DNA of 64,000 bases from Balneola sp. MJW-20 (GTDB lineage Bacteria; Bacteroidota; Rhodothermia; Balneolales; Balneolaceae), in assembly GCF_040811775.1 (NCBI RefSeq), contig NZ_JBFNXW010000001.1, forward strand, positions 1,178,001 to 1,242,000, in the 5' to 3' direction. How positions within the stretch are numbered: position 1 is the first letter of the stretch; every line of letters begins with the position of its first letter. A program made the translations under genes and the position numbers. The notes beneath the pieces are model-generated. The model was not told the DNA's origin and ran no database searches. It saw only the letters and a program-made list of their open reading frames with translations. Positions 1 to 9,574 of this stretch are shown here, in pieces.

Positions 1-767
1 GCAATGATATTCTTTTCAACGGCCTCCAGAATTTCCTTTGTAACTACAGGAGCGGGGGAATAAGCACCCATTCCGCCCGTATTCAGCCCGGTATCTCCTT
101 CCCCGGCTCTTTTATGATCCTGTGCATTTCCGATCACCTGGTAGCTTTCACCATCACAAACAGCAAACACTGAGGCTTCTTCCCCGGTCATAAATTCTTC
201 AATGACCAGCCTTGATGAGGCTTCCCGTAACGAAGAACTATTTTTCAATTCTTTCAGGAAGCTCATAGCCTCCTCTTCATTCTCAGGAATAAATACTCCT
301 TTACCTCCGGCCAGGCCATCGGCCTTCAGTACTATCGGATAAGAATTATTTTCTTTTATGTAATCAGCGGCAGCATCAAAATCTTCCTGGTCAAAGGCCT
401 TATAGGCAGCTGTAGGAATATTATGTCGCTGCATGAATTCCTTGGCAAACTCTTTGGAACCTTCCAGCATGGCTGCCTGCTGACGGGGGCCGAATACTTT
501 ATGTCCCTCTGCTTCCAGTTTGTCTACAAGTCCTTCAACAAGTGGTTGTTCGGGTCCCACTACTGTAAGATCAATATGGTGTTCTTCAATGAAATCTTTA
601 ACCGCGGAATGGTCCGATACATCAAGTACCGCATTTTCACCCAACTCAGCTGTACCTGGATTTCCGGGTGCGGTATAAAGCCGGTTCAGTTTCTCAGATG
701 AAGCGATACCCCACGCAAGAGCATGCTCTCGTCCCCCGCTGCCGATCAGAAGTACGTTATATGACAT
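1..767 (-). CDS. purD: Phosphoribosylamine-glycine ligase, 5' part only
   Basis: Cytosolic ATP-grasp enzyme joining 5-phosphoribosylamine and glycine in purine synthesis. The frame is open from ATG at 767 to the window edge, giving 255 codons of a family that is usually about 420-430 residues, so the C-terminal part lies outside. Visible motifs are the N-terminal GSGGREHAL turn, the LKADGLAGGKGV ATP-grasp segment and NTGGMGAYSPAP. The start lies one base beyond the tpiA stop, so it is the distal gene of the gatB-lipoprotein-tpiA-purD run. The truncation is only the window boundary. Confidence 0.97.
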   Translation of the reverse strand, partial: MSYNVLLIGSGGREHALAWGIASSEKLNRLYTAPGNPGTAELGENAVLDVSDHSAVKDFIEEHHIDLTVVGPEQPLVEGLVDKLEAEGHKVFGPRQQAAMLEGSKEFAKEFMQRHNIPTAAYKAFDQEDFDAAADYIKENNSYPIVLKADGLAGGKGVFIPENEEEAMSFLKELKNSSSLREASSRLVIEEFMTGEEASVFAVCDGESYQVIGNAQDHKRAGEGDTGLNTGGMGAYSPAPVVTKEILEAVEKNII

Positions 768-768
768 A

Positions 769-1536
769 TTAGGACAATTTTTCTGCTATCGTAATGATCT
801 CAGTGAAAGAGTCTGCATCCAGGCTCGCTCCTCCGATCAAACCACCATCTACATCCGGCTGAGATAATAATTCGTCTGCATTAGCCGGTTTCATACTTCC
901 GCCGTATAGTATTCTGAGTGATGTTGCAACATCCGAGTCGTATATCTCAGAGACCAGGTCTCTGATAAATTTGTGCATTTGCTGTGCCTGTTCAGGGGTT
1001 GCGGTTTCTCCGGTACCGATCGCCCATATGGGTTCGTAAGCGATTACGACGTTCAGAACCTGATCCGTATTGATCCCTTCAAGCGCTGCCCGGATCTGTT
1101 TTCCAACCACCATCTTTTGCTCTCCGGCTTTACGCTGTTCGAGGCTTTCACCCACACAAAGGATAGGGGCAAGATCATTACTGATAGCCTGACCGATCTT
1201 TTTGTTGATCAGTTCATCATCTTCATTGAAATACTCACGACGTTCTGAATGACCTAGGATCACATAATTACATCCGCTTTCAGCGATCATTGATGCGCTG
1301 ATCTCACCGGTATAAGCTCCGGAGCTTTCAAAATGCATATTCTGTGCCCCTACCTGAATATCTGTTTCATGAAGGTAGTTAACAGCCATGGACAGTGAAA
1401 CAAAAGGAGGACATACCAGCACATCTACTTCTTCAGATACTTCTCCTTTCTTTTCTTTTATGCCTTCCAGCAGCAGCGCTGCTTCAGAAGGAGTGCAATT
1501 CATTTTCCAGTTACCGGCTATCAGAAATTTTCTCAT
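769..1536 (-). CDS. tpiA: Triosephosphate isomerase
   Basis: Interconverts dihydroxyacetone phosphate and glyceraldehyde 3-phosphate in glycolysis and gluconeogenesis. The 255-residue length is normal for this TIM barrel. Catalytic residues are all visible: Lys11 in GNWKMN, His96 in ILGHSERR and Glu168 in AYEPIWAIGTG; the phosphate-binding YGGS loop is near residue 211. It sits 9 bp after the preceding lipoprotein gene and 1 bp before purD, so co-transcription is very likely. Confidence 0.98.
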   Translation of the reverse strand: MRKFLIAGNWKMNCTPSEAALLLEGIKEKKGEVSEEVDVLVCPPFVSLSMAVNYLHETDIQVGAQNMHFESSGAYTGEISASMIAESGCNYVILGHSERREYFNEDDELINKKIGQAISNDLAPILCVGESLEQRKAGEQKMVVGKQIRAALEGINTDQVLNVVIAYEPIWAIGTGETATPEQAQQMHKFIRDLVSEIYDSDVATSLRILYGGSMKPANADELLSQPDVDGGLIGGASLDADSFTEIITIAEKLS

Positions 1537-1545
1537 AATAGTTGT

Positions 1546-2913
1546 TTAGCTAGCGTCATTTGAATTTGAGAATACAGTTCCAAGTCCCTGAATAATATCC
1601 TTGATCTCACTGCGAACATATTTCTTGACCACTTCACCATTCTGGTCAACCAAAAGCCAGGTAGGAACCTGCTGAATATTAAACTCCTGAATCAGTTCCT
1701 GAACATCAAAGGTGCCAAGTTTCGCAGTTGGCCAGTGTTGACCACGGGTCTCATAAAATGCTTCCACCGTTACTTCACTCTCATCCAAAGGTACCGTAAT
1801 GATCTCAAGACCGTAATTTTTATACACTTCGTGAATTGCTATCATACGGTCATACTCGCGCTGATACTCGCCGGCTGCCAGTGGAGTGATCTCCAGTACA
1901 AAGGCCCGGCCGTTAAGTGACTCATTACTTAACGTATCACCATCCATGGTAATAAAATTGAACTCCGGGGCTCTTACACCCGGGGCAAGGTAATTCAGAT
2001 CATATCTGATATTCTTAACCCATTGCCTGGCTTCTTCACTGTTTGCATATTGTTTTTCATAGACATCAGTCAGCTCTTTAGCTCTTTTGACTTCTGCACT
2101 ATCGTATAACAGACTGATGCGTACCCGGCTGATCAGTTCTTTGGTCCGGTCGATCTGGGTCAGCTGTTCTAGAGAATCGAGATAAGAAACCGCCCCCTCC
2201 AGACCACGCACATTCGACACATATTCCGTTCCGTAATTCAGCGCTGATCCGATAGCGAATTCTTTAGGTAATTCTTCCTCGATCCGGCTGAACATTTTCT
2301 CCTTATTAATAATATTCAGGATCTTAACGGATTCCAGAAATGCCAGGTCTGCAGCAAATGAACCCGGGTAAGTCTCGTAAACCTCCCAGTAACTGTTAGC
2401 CCATTTATTCAGCTCTTCACCGATCAGGGAATCAGCAACAGCTCCACGACTGATCAGCGATACCACTCGGTTATACTGGTTGTCAACCCTGTTCAGTATA
2501 TCCAATGCTTCGTATTCCCCGGATTTCAGATCAATATTCTGAGCAAGACCCGGTATGCTTCCGGACATATTCAGCGTATCGTTATTAGCAAGCAGGATCT
2601 GTGATGCGACCAGCTCGTTGCTTCCGGAAAGGATCTTAAAATTATAGATCGCCCTCTTTGGAAAAGTAATGGTTTGCGCAAAACTGCCATCAGACCCAAT
2701 GCTGATATAAGAAAGGGTATCAGGAGCGGTACTCGCTGTATCCTGAGAAAATATCACCATGCTTAAAGGCCCAAAGAGTGAGTCTGAAGCCACTGAATCA
2801 GCAATACTGAATTCTCCCAGCAGCACCGCCTCATTTTCAGCTTCAGAATCTCCTGAACAGGAAACGGCGATCAGTGCAAATACTAATAATGATGTAAGTA
2901 TGATATTCTTCAT
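1546..2913 (-). CDS. Thioredoxin-fold (TlpA-like) lipoprotein lacking the CXXC motif
   Basis: The N-terminus is a lipoprotein signal with the lipobox cysteine at residue 19 (AVSC). The first half resembles the DUF4369-type region often found in front of TlpA-like domains in Bacteroidota, followed by a helical middle. The last ~140 residues look like an AhpC/TlpA thioredoxin fold: APEF.FITMDGD at the start, a cis-proline site in QQVPTWLLVDQNGE, and a GEVV hairpin. Where the redox CXXC should be (after GRAFVLEI) the sequence reads TPLAAGEY, and the lipobox cysteine is the only cysteine in the protein. It therefore cannot do thiol-disulfide chemistry and is probably an envelope binding or scaffold protein. 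It sits between gatB (23 bp) and tpiA (9 bp). Confidence 0.8.
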   Translation of the reverse strand: MKNIILTSLLVFALIAVSCSGDSEAENEAVLLGEFSIADSVASDSLFGPLSMVIFSQDTASTAPDTLSYISIGSDGSFAQTITFPKRAIYNFKILSGSNELVASQILLANNDTLNMSGSIPGLAQNIDLKSGEYEALDILNRVDNQYNRVVSLISRGAVADSLIGEELNKWANSYWEVYETYPGSFAADLAFLESVKILNIINKEKMFSRIEEELPKEFAIGSALNYGTEYVSNVRGLEGAVSYLDSLEQLTQIDRTKELISRVRISLLYDSAEVKRAKELTDVYEKQYANSEEARQWVKNIRYDLNYLAPGVRAPEFNFITMDGDTLSNESLNGRAFVLEITPLAAGEYQREYDRMIAIHEVYKNYGLEIITVPLDESEVTVEAFYETRGQHWPTAKLGTFDVQELIQEFNIQQVPTWLLVDQNGEVVKKYVRSEIKDIIQGLGTVFSNSNDAS

Positions 2914-2936
2914 ATAAGCTAAACTGAACCTAAAGA

Positions 2937-4385
2937 TCAGTTATCGAGTTTTTTTTGAATTAAATCTTTAACTAACTGAGGATTCGCCTTTCCTCTGGAG
3001 GCTTTCATAGCCTGTCCAACGAAAAATCCGAGCAATTGTTTTTTCCCGTCCTTATATCGCTTCACTTCATCCGGATTCTGATCAATGATCTCATCCACGA
3101 TAGGCTCCAGGAATCCGCTGTCAGATACCTGGATCAAATTTAGTTCTTTCGCCAGATCCTCTGCGCCGGTTCCGTTTTTGAGCATTTCATTAAAAATGGT
3201 CTGCATGGCGGAGGAATTGATCTTATCCTCTTCTTTAAGTCTGATAAGATCTGAAAGCCGCTGAGCATCGATACTGAATTCGCGGATATCCAGACTCTGT
3301 TCATTCAGAACTCTTAATACTTCACTTAAAACCAGGTTTGAAGCCGACTTAGGATTACCGGTATGTTCAACGACCTCTTCATAATAATCTGCCAGATAAC
3401 GGCTGTCGGTTAGCGTTGTCGCATCATCTTCCGACATTTTAAACTCACTGATAAATCGTTTTCTTCGTACATCGGCCAGTTCAGGAAGCTCCTCTCTGAT
3501 CTCTTCAAGCATTTCGTCGGTTACGACAACAGGCGGGAGATCCGGTTCGGGAAAATAACGATAATCATGAGCTTCCTCTTTGGAGCGCATCGGTCGGCTT
3601 TCCATTTTGGAAGTATCCCACAAACGAGTTTGCTGAACTACCGTACCACCATCTTCGATCAGTTCGATCTGTCGGTAGATCTCATACTCGATAGCCCGTT
3701 CCACATTACGGAATGAGTTCATGTTCTTTAGCTCTGTACGCGTACCGAATTCCTTCTGACCTCTCAGGCGAACGGAAACGTTTGCATCACATCGCAGACT
3801 ACCCTCTTCCATATTACCGTCACAGATCTCAAGATACTGTACGATCTGCTTGATCTTGGACAGGTATGCATAAGCTTCCTGTGGGGTCCTGAGATCCGGT
3901 TCCGAAACGATCTCTATCAGCGGGGTACCGGCACGATTCAGATCAACCAGGGTATTATAGGGATCTTGATCGTGTATGGATTTCCCTGCATCCTCTTCCA
4001 TATGGATACGGGTGATACCAATTCTCTTGTCGTAGTCATCCAGTTCTATATCCACGTAGCCGTCGTGGCAGATCGGGGTATCAAACTGTGAGATCTGATA
4101 ACCTTTAGGCAGATCAGGATAAAAATAGTTCTTTCTGGCAAAAATGGAACGTTCAGCGATCCCGCAATGGGTGGCCAGCCCCATTTTTATAATATATCTG
4201 ACCAGGTTTTCATTAATCACGGGTAAAGTTCCGGGATGTCCCAGACAGAGAGGGGTTACCTGAGTATTCGGAGCTCCGCCGTATTCGGGCTTAACGGCTG
4301 CGAATGCTTTCGATTCCGTAAGTAACTGTGCGTGTACTTCGAGGCCTATGACGGCCTCATATTTTTCATGCGCAATTGTGCTCAT
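2937..4385 (-). CDS. gatB: Aspartyl/glutamyl-tRNA amidotransferase subunit B
   Basis: Subunit of GatCAB, which converts misacylated Glu-tRNA(Gln) or Asp-tRNA(Asn) to the amidated form. The ATG at 4385 (MSTIAHEKYEAVIGLEVHAQL) gives 482 residues, matching the ~475-480 of the family; the frame is open for 35 more codons upstream, but that extension resembles nothing and ends far from the conserved start. Visible signatures are LEVHAQLLT, the ARKNYFYPDLPKGYQISQ block, MEEDAGKS and a C-terminal GatB/YqeY tail (NPQLVKDLIQKKL). gatA and gatC are not in the window. It is probably the first gene of the gatB-lipoprotein-tpiA-purD operon. Confidence 0.96.
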   Translation of the reverse strand: MSTIAHEKYEAVIGLEVHAQLLTESKAFAAVKPEYGGAPNTQVTPLCLGHPGTLPVINENLVRYIIKMGLATHCGIAERSIFARKNYFYPDLPKGYQISQFDTPICHDGYVDIELDDYDKRIGITRIHMEEDAGKSIHDQDPYNTLVDLNRAGTPLIEIVSEPDLRTPQEAYAYLSKIKQIVQYLEICDGNMEEGSLRCDANVSVRLRGQKEFGTRTELKNMNSFRNVERAIEYEIYRQIELIEDGGTVVQQTRLWDTSKMESRPMRSKEEAHDYRYFPEPDLPPVVVTDEMLEEIREELPELADVRRKRFISEFKMSEDDATTLTDSRYLADYYEEVVEHTGNPKSASNLVLSEVLRVLNEQSLDIREFSIDAQRLSDLIRLKEEDKINSSAMQTIFNEMLKNGTGAEDLAKELNLIQVSDSGFLEPIVDEIIDQNPDEVKRYKDGKKQLLGFFVGQAMKASRGKANPQLVKDLIQKKLDN

Positions 4386-4499
4386 CAGGCAATGTTTTGT
4401 ACAAAATTTCTTAAGGGCAAAAGATATTAAAGTTTGATCAATGTTTTGGAAATATCTTGAAGCTGAAATCGGGCTTAAACCCGTCTGCACTCAACCGGA

Positions 4500-5549
4500 T
4501 CACCTTACCGAATACCATTGCTGGGTAATGCAGTGCAGAGATCCCTGGCCCCATACCAGATCTTTTGCAGGTATCCCGATCACCTTCCGGTGTTTGAAGT
4601 ACTTTCGGAAGAGCTGCAGGATTTCTGCATCCAGTTTCGGGTCATATAATGGAACGAAGACCGCTCCGTTCGCCAGGTAAAAATTCGCATAACTGGCAGG
4701 TACATACTCTGATCCATCCACGGTCGGGTCTTCAACTCTGCAATCCGGCATAGGTAATGGTATAATATTCAGCTTATCACCTGACCCCGTTTGGTATGAT
4801 CTCAGTATATCCAGATTCTCCTGAAGTGCCTCATAATTCACATCATTCTTATCCTCGGTCATGCATGCAAAGACCGTATTCTCATTTACAAATCGCGCGA
4901 TGTCATCAATATGACCGTCCGTGTCGTCTCCTGCCAGTCCTCTTTTGAGCCATATCACCTCACGGATCCCAAGGTACTTTTTGAGCTGATCTTCGATCAT
5001 TGAACGGTTCAAGTCTGGATTGCGGTTTGGGTTCAGCAAAACTGACTCTGTGGTCATTAGTAATCCATCTCCATTCACTTCGATGGATCCTCCTTCCAGG
5101 ATCATACCGGGTTCCTCTAGCCGGATACCATATTTACTGGCTACATACTCCGGGATGTAATTATCGTCTTCCCAGGGAGGGTATTTCTCACCCCAGGCAT
5201 TATAACCCCAGTTGAGTATCACATATCCATCCTCATCCTTAACAAAGATCGGTCCGCAGTCTCTGGCCCATACATCATTAATGGGCTGAACATGTAAAGT
5301 TAGTCGGTCAAGATCTACTGCCCGCTTAGATAATCTCTGTACAGCCCGTTCTTTTACCTCTTTGTTCTCAAGGAAGATGTGAACCGGTTCATAAAAGTGT
5401 AATTCTTCAATAAATCGGCAATATACCTCTTCCACGCGTTCCAGCCTTTCGCCGGGCCAGGTTTCGTGGTTCGAAGGCCAGTGAATATGCGTAGCTGAGT
5501 GATGTGCCCATTCCGCAGGCATCTGATATTTCTTATTCGATGGGGTCAT
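4500..5549 (-). CDS. aguA: Agmatine deiminase
   Basis: Hydrolyses agmatine to N-carbamoylputrescine and ammonia; member of the peptidyl-arginine deiminase (guanidino-modifying) fold. At 349 residues it has normal length. Visible motifs are WARDCGP at 94-100, LEGGSIEVNG at 151-160, the general-base region GHIDDIARF with His213, and the nucleophile Cys340 in GSLHCITQQ near the C-terminus. It begins 13 bp after aguB, so the two steps from agmatine to putrescine are encoded together. The arginine decarboxylase that would supply agmatine is not in the window. Confidence 0.96.
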   Translation of the reverse strand: MTPSNKKYQMPAEWAHHSATHIHWPSNHETWPGERLERVEEVYCRFIEELHFYEPVHIFLENKEVKERAVQRLSKRAVDLDRLTLHVQPINDVWARDCGPIFVKDEDGYVILNWGYNAWGEKYPPWEDDNYIPEYVASKYGIRLEEPGMILEGGSIEVNGDGLLMTTESVLLNPNRNPDLNRSMIEDQLKKYLGIREVIWLKRGLAGDDTDGHIDDIARFVNENTVFACMTEDKNDVNYEALQENLDILRSYQTGSGDKLNIIPLPMPDCRVEDPTVDGSEYVPASYANFYLANGAVFVPLYDPKLDAEILQLFRKYFKHRKVIGIPAKDLVWGQGSLHCITQQWYSVR

Positions 5550-5562
5550 TTGAAAAATTAGC

Positions 5563-6441
5563 TCAGGAATTATCCAGGTATCGTTTCAGGATCGGGGAAT
5601 AGGAATCAATGCGGCGGTCTCTGAAAAAAGGCCAGGTCTTACGCTGCTTCTCAATAGCAGAAAGGTCACATTCAGCAACCAGAACCTCCTCTTTTTCTCC
5701 GGCTTTCTTAATGATCTCACCGAAAGGTCCGCTGATAAAGGATCCCCCCCAGAAACGGGTTCCCTCTTCTTTTCCCACCCGGTTTACTGAGGCCGCAAAA
5801 CACCCGTTAGCAATAGCATGGGACCGCTGAATAGTTTCCCAGGCATCGTGAAATGCCTTTTTTTCTTCCTTTGATTCGGATGATAAGACTCCGATGGCTG
5901 TCGGGTAAAAGATGATATCAGCACCCATCAAAGCGGTTATTCGGGCAGCCTCTGGAAACCATTGATCCCAGCATATGAGGGTCCCTATCCTGCCATAAGC
6001 GGTGTCAAAGATCTTATAACCCTGATTGTCATCGGCAGGAGTGAAATAATATTTTTCATAAAAACCGGGATCATCGGGTATGTGCATTTTCCGGTACACA
6101 CCTAAAAATGAACCATCTGCATCAATTACCATCAGAGAGTTATGATATATCCCTTTTGCCCTTCTCTCAAAAAAGGGTGCAACGATCACGATCTTGAGTT
6201 CAGAGGCAAGCTCAGAAAGACTATCCTGCATCTCTCCGCCAAGTGGTTCTGCCCAATCGAAATATTTCTCGTCGTAGTTAGTACAGAAATAAGGAGTGCT
6301 GAACAACTCCTGAAGACAGACGATCTGCGCCCCTTCTTCAGCTGCATCCCGGATAAGACCCATCTGGCGATATAAATTATCTTTTATAAGGGGACCGCAC
6401 TCTGTCTGAATGAGTCCTATCTTTACTTTTTGTTCACCCAT
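5563..6441 (-). CDS. aguB: N-carbamoylputrescine amidase
   Basis: Nitrilase-superfamily hydrolase that releases putrescine, CO2 and ammonia from N-carbamoylputrescine. The 292-residue protein carries the Glu-Lys-Cys triad: Glu45 in CLQELFSTPYF, Lys118 in YRKMHIPD, and Cys157 in LICWDQWFPE. FSTPYFC near residue 50 and the DPGFYEKYYFTP stretch are typical of the AguB group rather than of general amidases. It is the first gene of the aguB-aguA pair and starts at the divergent 6442-6797 region shared with pckA. Confidence 0.95.
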   Translation of the reverse strand: MGEQKVKIGLIQTECGPLIKDNLYRQMGLIRDAAEEGAQIVCLQELFSTPYFCTNYDEKYFDWAEPLGGEMQDSLSELASELKIVIVAPFFERRAKGIYHNSLMVIDADGSFLGVYRKMHIPDDPGFYEKYYFTPADDNQGYKIFDTAYGRIGTLICWDQWFPEAARITALMGADIIFYPTAIGVLSSESKEEKKAFHDAWETIQRSHAIANGCFAASVNRVGKEEGTRFWGGSFISGPFGEIIKKAGEKEEVLVAECDLSAIEKQRKTWPFFRDRRIDSYSPILKRYLDNS

Positions 6442-6558
6442 TATTTTGCCTGCTTGTTGAATAGCAAATGATAAGGTTTAGCAGACAAAAAGAATAGTTG
6501 TCATATTCCTTACTAAGCTGTGGTGAATACCCCTCGTGTCCCAACATCTTAATAACAT

Positions 6559-6599
6559 CTTCAAAATTTTTTAAAATACTTACATTTAAAATTTTGAAG
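6559..6599. repeat. Perfect 12-bp inverted repeat, candidate operator or hairpin
   Basis: CTTCAAAATTTT at 6559-6570 is the exact reverse complement of AAAATTTTGAAG at 6588-6599, with a 17-bp AT-rich spacer. It lies about 120 bp before aguB and 200 bp before pckA. There is no T-run typical of a terminator on either side and no gene ends here, so a regulator site or cruciform is more likely than termination. Confidence 0.6.
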
Positions 6600-6673
6600 C
6601 AGCTTTAGTTAATTCAAAATACAGCCTGATCAGCTATTCATATTTAGGCAAACAAGGGACTGCACGTAAGATA

Positions 6674-6687
6674 TAAAAGCGCTTCCA
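6674..6687. promoter_or_regulatory. LacI-type operator-like site upstream of pckA
   Basis: TAAAAGCGCTTCCA contains the AAGCGCTT core of LacI-family operators. The 12-mer AAGCGCTTCCAT (6677-6688) also occurs upstream of the first TonB receptor at 22248-22259. The left half here departs from the dyad. It lies 111 bp before the pckA start codon. Confidence 0.45.
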
Positions 6688-6797
6688 TGTTTTTCCAAAA
6701 AAGGGTTAAGAAAGGTTCTAATTCACAAGTAAAACTTAATATTCAGAGATCTATTCCTTAACTTTTAAGCTTTAAAAAGATCAACCAAACAAGCCTC

Positions 6798-8402
6798 ATG
6801 AGCGTAGATTACAATCTGCATCCAAAAAGCAAAGTGGGCCTCGAATATTTAGGGCTCGAAAACAATAAAAACGTTTTCTGGAACCTTACTCCTCCTGAAT
6901 TATACGAACAGGCGATCAGCCGTGGTGAAGCGATTCTTACCAAAGACCATGCACTGCGTGTACTTACCGGGAAATTCACCGGACGATCCCCCAAAGACAA
7001 ATTTATCGTAGATCAGCCATCGATACATGACGACATCGACTGGGGAGATGTGAACCAGCCTGTTTCTGAAGAGGTATTTGATCGTATGTACGACAAAGTG
7101 ATCAATTACCTCAGCGAAAAAGATCTTTTTGTTAAAGATCTGTTCTGTGGAGCAGATGAAAAGAACCGGTTGAACGTACGTGTGGTGAGTGAAGCTGCCT
7201 ATCACGGACTGTTCTCACACAATATGTTCATTCGACCTACGAAAGAAGAACTTGCGGTACACGAACCTGAATTTACAGTGGTAGCTGCTCCGCACCTGAA
7301 AGCTGACCCTGAAAAAGACGGCACACGTACCAGCACATTCATCCTGTGTAATTTTGATAAAAAGATCATTCTCATCGGCGGCACCCTCTATTCCGGTGAA
7401 GTGAAGAAGGGGATCTTCTCGGTAATGAATTACCTGCTTCCGAAAAAAGGTGTGATGGCTATGCACTGTTCAGCTAATCACGATGAAGATGGAAAGACTG
7501 CAGTATTTTTCGGTCTGTCCGGAACAGGAAAAACCACACTTTCTGCAGACCCTGATAAAACATTGATCGGTGACGACGAACACGGCTGGAGCGATGACGG
7601 TGTATTTAATTTTGAAGGCGGTTGCTATGCCAAGACCATAAACCTCTCCCCTGAAGGAGAACCAATGATCTATGCGACCACCAAAATGCCGGGTACTATC
7701 CTGGAAAATGTGGTACTGGATGAGAACCGTGAACCGGATTTTGATGATGTATCTCTGACCCAGAATACACGTTGTTCATATCCTATTAATTTTATTCCTA
7801 ATGCCAGCTCGACCGGGAAAGGAAACCATCCGGAGAATATCATTTTCCTGACCTGCGATGCATTCGGTGTATTGCCTCCGATTTCCAAACTGACTCCCGA
7901 GCAGGCTATGTACCACTTCATCAGTGGCTATACGGCTAAAGTAGCCGGAACTGAGCGTGGAATTACCGAACCACAGGCTACTTTCTCTGCCTGCTTTGGT
8001 GCTCCTTTCATGCCTTTGCATCCTACCCGGTACGCGGAGCTGCTTGCTGAGAAGATCAAAAAGCATGATTCTGATGTATGGCTGGTAAACACCGGCTGGA
8101 CAGGCGGTCCCGATGGTATAGGTCATCGAATGAAACTGAAGCATACGCGGCGCATGCTGAGTGAAGCATTAGCCGGCAATCTGGATAATGCAGAATTTGT
8201 CACAGACCCAATTTTTGGGATGGCCGTACCAACTTCGGTAAACGGAGTCCCCTCTGACGTACTGATCCCTCGTAATACCTGGGACGACAAAAATGCATAC
8301 GATGTTAAAGCGAAGAAGCTGGCTGATATGTTCATTCAGAACTTCAAACAGTTTGAAGACGAAGCAAGTGAAGAGCTCTTAGCTGCTGCGCCAAGCGTCT
8401 GA
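6798..8402 (+). CDS. pckA: Phosphoenolpyruvate carboxykinase (ATP)
   Basis: Converts oxaloacetate and ATP to phosphoenolpyruvate, ADP and CO2, the entry step of gluconeogenesis. The 534-residue length is standard for the ATP-dependent class. Visible features are TGRSPKDK at 61-68 (substrate-binding Arg63), the kinase P-loop GLSGTGKT at 239-246, the metal-binding LIGDDEHGW right after it, and [16 protein letters not shown] further on. It is monocistronic: a long leader with putative operators precedes it and a strong intrinsic terminator follows. A LacI-type site in front would fit carbon-source control, which is inference. Confidence 0.98.
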   Translation: MSVDYNLHPKSKVGLEYLGLENNKNVFWNLTPPELYEQAISRGEAILTKDHALRVLTGKFTGRSPKDKFIVDQPSIHDDIDWGDVNQPVSEEVFDRMYDKVINYLSEKDLFVKDLFCGADEKNRLNVRVVSEAAYHGLFSHNMFIRPTKEELAVHEPEFTVVAAPHLKADPEKDGTRTSTFILCNFDKKIILIGGTLYSGEVKKGIFSVMNYLLPKKGVMAMHCSANHDEDGKTAVFFGLSGTGKTTLSADPDKTLIGDDEHGWSDDGVFNFEGGCYAKTINLSPEGEPMIYATTKMPGTILENVVLDENREPDFDDVSLTQNTRCSYPINFIPNASSTGKGNHPENIIFLTCDAFGVLPPISKLTPEQAMYHFISGYTAKVAGTERGITEPQATFSACFGAPFMPLHPTRYAELLAEKIKKHDSDVWLVNTGWTGGPDGIGHRMKLKHTRRMLSEALAGNLDNAEFVTDPIFGMAVPTSVNGVPSDVLIPRNTWDDKNAYDVKAKKLADMFIQNFKQFEDEASEELLAAAPSV

Positions 8403-8423
8403 TTCCTTTTTAAGTAAATTTAT

Positions 8424-8455
8424 GGCCTGTATCCACCCGGATACAGGCCTTTTTT
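8424..8455 (+). terminator. Intrinsic terminator of pckA
   Basis: An 11-bp perfect stem (8424-8434 with 8439-8449, GGCCTGTATCC and its complement), an ACCC tetraloop and a run of six T at 8450-8455, starting 21 bp after the pckA stop. Confidence 0.92.
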
Positions 8456-8491
8456 ATTGCATACATCCATTGCTCTGCATTACCTTCTGCC

Positions 8492-9574
8492 ATGAAATTA
8501 TTTTTGATCGTACCCGTATTACTATTTACTTTTTCTTCCTGCACGGAAACAGAATTCAAACAACTGGATCTACCGCTTCCCCACCGATATGTGATCCACA
8601 AAACTTCCGAAACCATGCAGATCGACGGTCTTGCCAGTGAAGAAAGCTGGGCAAATACCGGGTGGACCTCAGATTTCATGGATATCGAAGGTCCTGACAA
8701 AGATGCTCCTTTTTCCCGCAGCAGGGCCAAAATGCTCTGGGATGAAGATTATCTCTATTTCTTTGCATCCATGGAGGAAGAGCATATCTGGGGCGATATT
8801 ACTCAACGGGATGCTGTAATATTCTACAATAATGATTTTGAGATCTTTATCCACCCGTCTGAATCTGAACCTCAGTATGCAGAATTTGAAGTTAATTCCC
8901 TGGGGACTTTATGGGAATTGATCCTGCTACAACCTTATCGAATCGGTGGCCCTGTAAGTAATTACTGGGATCTGAATGACACTCAGATAGGTATTAATAT
9001 TGTTGGCTCGATCAATGAACCCTCGGATATTGATTCGCTTTGGACTGTGGAAATGGCCATCCCCCTGAAAGCAGTAGCAGAATTAAACCGGGGAGCATCG
9101 GTGGGCGAAGGAACCCAATGGAGAATGAATTTTTCCCGGGTTCAATGGGAACATGAAATTATTGACGGGACTTATTCCAGGAAAAAAGACCCGGATACGG
9201 GAGAATTCCTACCGGAATATAACTGGGTCTGGTCTCCTCAGTTCGCTATTGATATGCACCGACCGGAACACTGGGGCTATGTCTGGTTTACTGAAAAACC
9301 ACCCGGAAGTATCGTCAATTTCCCAGAACCTGTCTGGGAAACCGAAAGACAGCTCTTGTTCTATTTGCACCGGCAACAGCTGAAGATTGCAAGGAAGGAC
9401 GGATACTTCGCCTCCGATATTAATCAACTTGGCGGACCAGTTTTCAACGTAAACGGCAAAATGATCCGGGTTGAAATGACCAATACACGCAGTGGCTATG
9501 AATTAACCATATCGGATCCTGCTAAAGGGAGTATTACTCTCAACCAGGACGAATACATCACCCTTACCGAATGA
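8492..9574 (+). CDS. Lipoprotein with a carbohydrate-binding family 9-like domain
   Basis: The signal peptide ends in FSSC with the lipidated cysteine at residue 17. The next ~200 residues follow the CBM9/DOMON-like pattern: MQIDGLASEESWANTGW, then AKMLWDEDYLYFFASMEEEHIWGDIT and NDFEIFIHP....YAEFEVNSLG. The rest has WRMNFSRVQWEH and W-rich segments often seen in CBM9-only proteins of Bacteroidota. This domain binds glycans or glycoside ends; no catalytic motif is visible. The last four bases (ATGA) overlap the next lipoprotein, so the two are translationally coupled and probably act on the same substrate. Confidence 0.82.
   Translation: MKLFLIVPVLLFTFSSCTETEFKQLDLPLPHRYVIHKTSETMQIDGLASEESWANTGWTSDFMDIEGPDKDAPFSRSRAKMLWDEDYLYFFASMEEEHIWGDITQRDAVIFYNNDFEIFIHPSESEPQYAEFEVNSLGTLWELILLQPYRIGGPVSNYWDLNDTQIGINIVGSINEPSDIDSLWTVEMAIPLKAVAELNRGASVGEGTQWRMNFSRVQWEHEIIDGTYSRKKDPDTGEFLPEYNWVWSPQFAIDMHRPEHWGYVWFTEKPPGSIVNFPEPVWETERQLLFYLHRQQLKIARKDGYFASDINQLGGPVFNVNGKMIRVEMTNTRSGYELTISDPAKGSITLNQDEYITLTE

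Larger units (their letters stand above)
6442..6797. other. Divergent intergenic region between aguB and pckA (356 bp)
   Basis: AT-rich, with no convincing ORF and no RNA gene that I can recognise. It holds a perfect 12-bp inverted repeat at 6559-6599 and a LacI-type half-operator at 6674-6687, both listed separately. A weak -7-like TAACTTTT lies at 6759-6766, about 30 bp before the pckA start, but without a clear -33 partner. The region must contain the outward promoters for both gene units. Confidence 0.8.
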
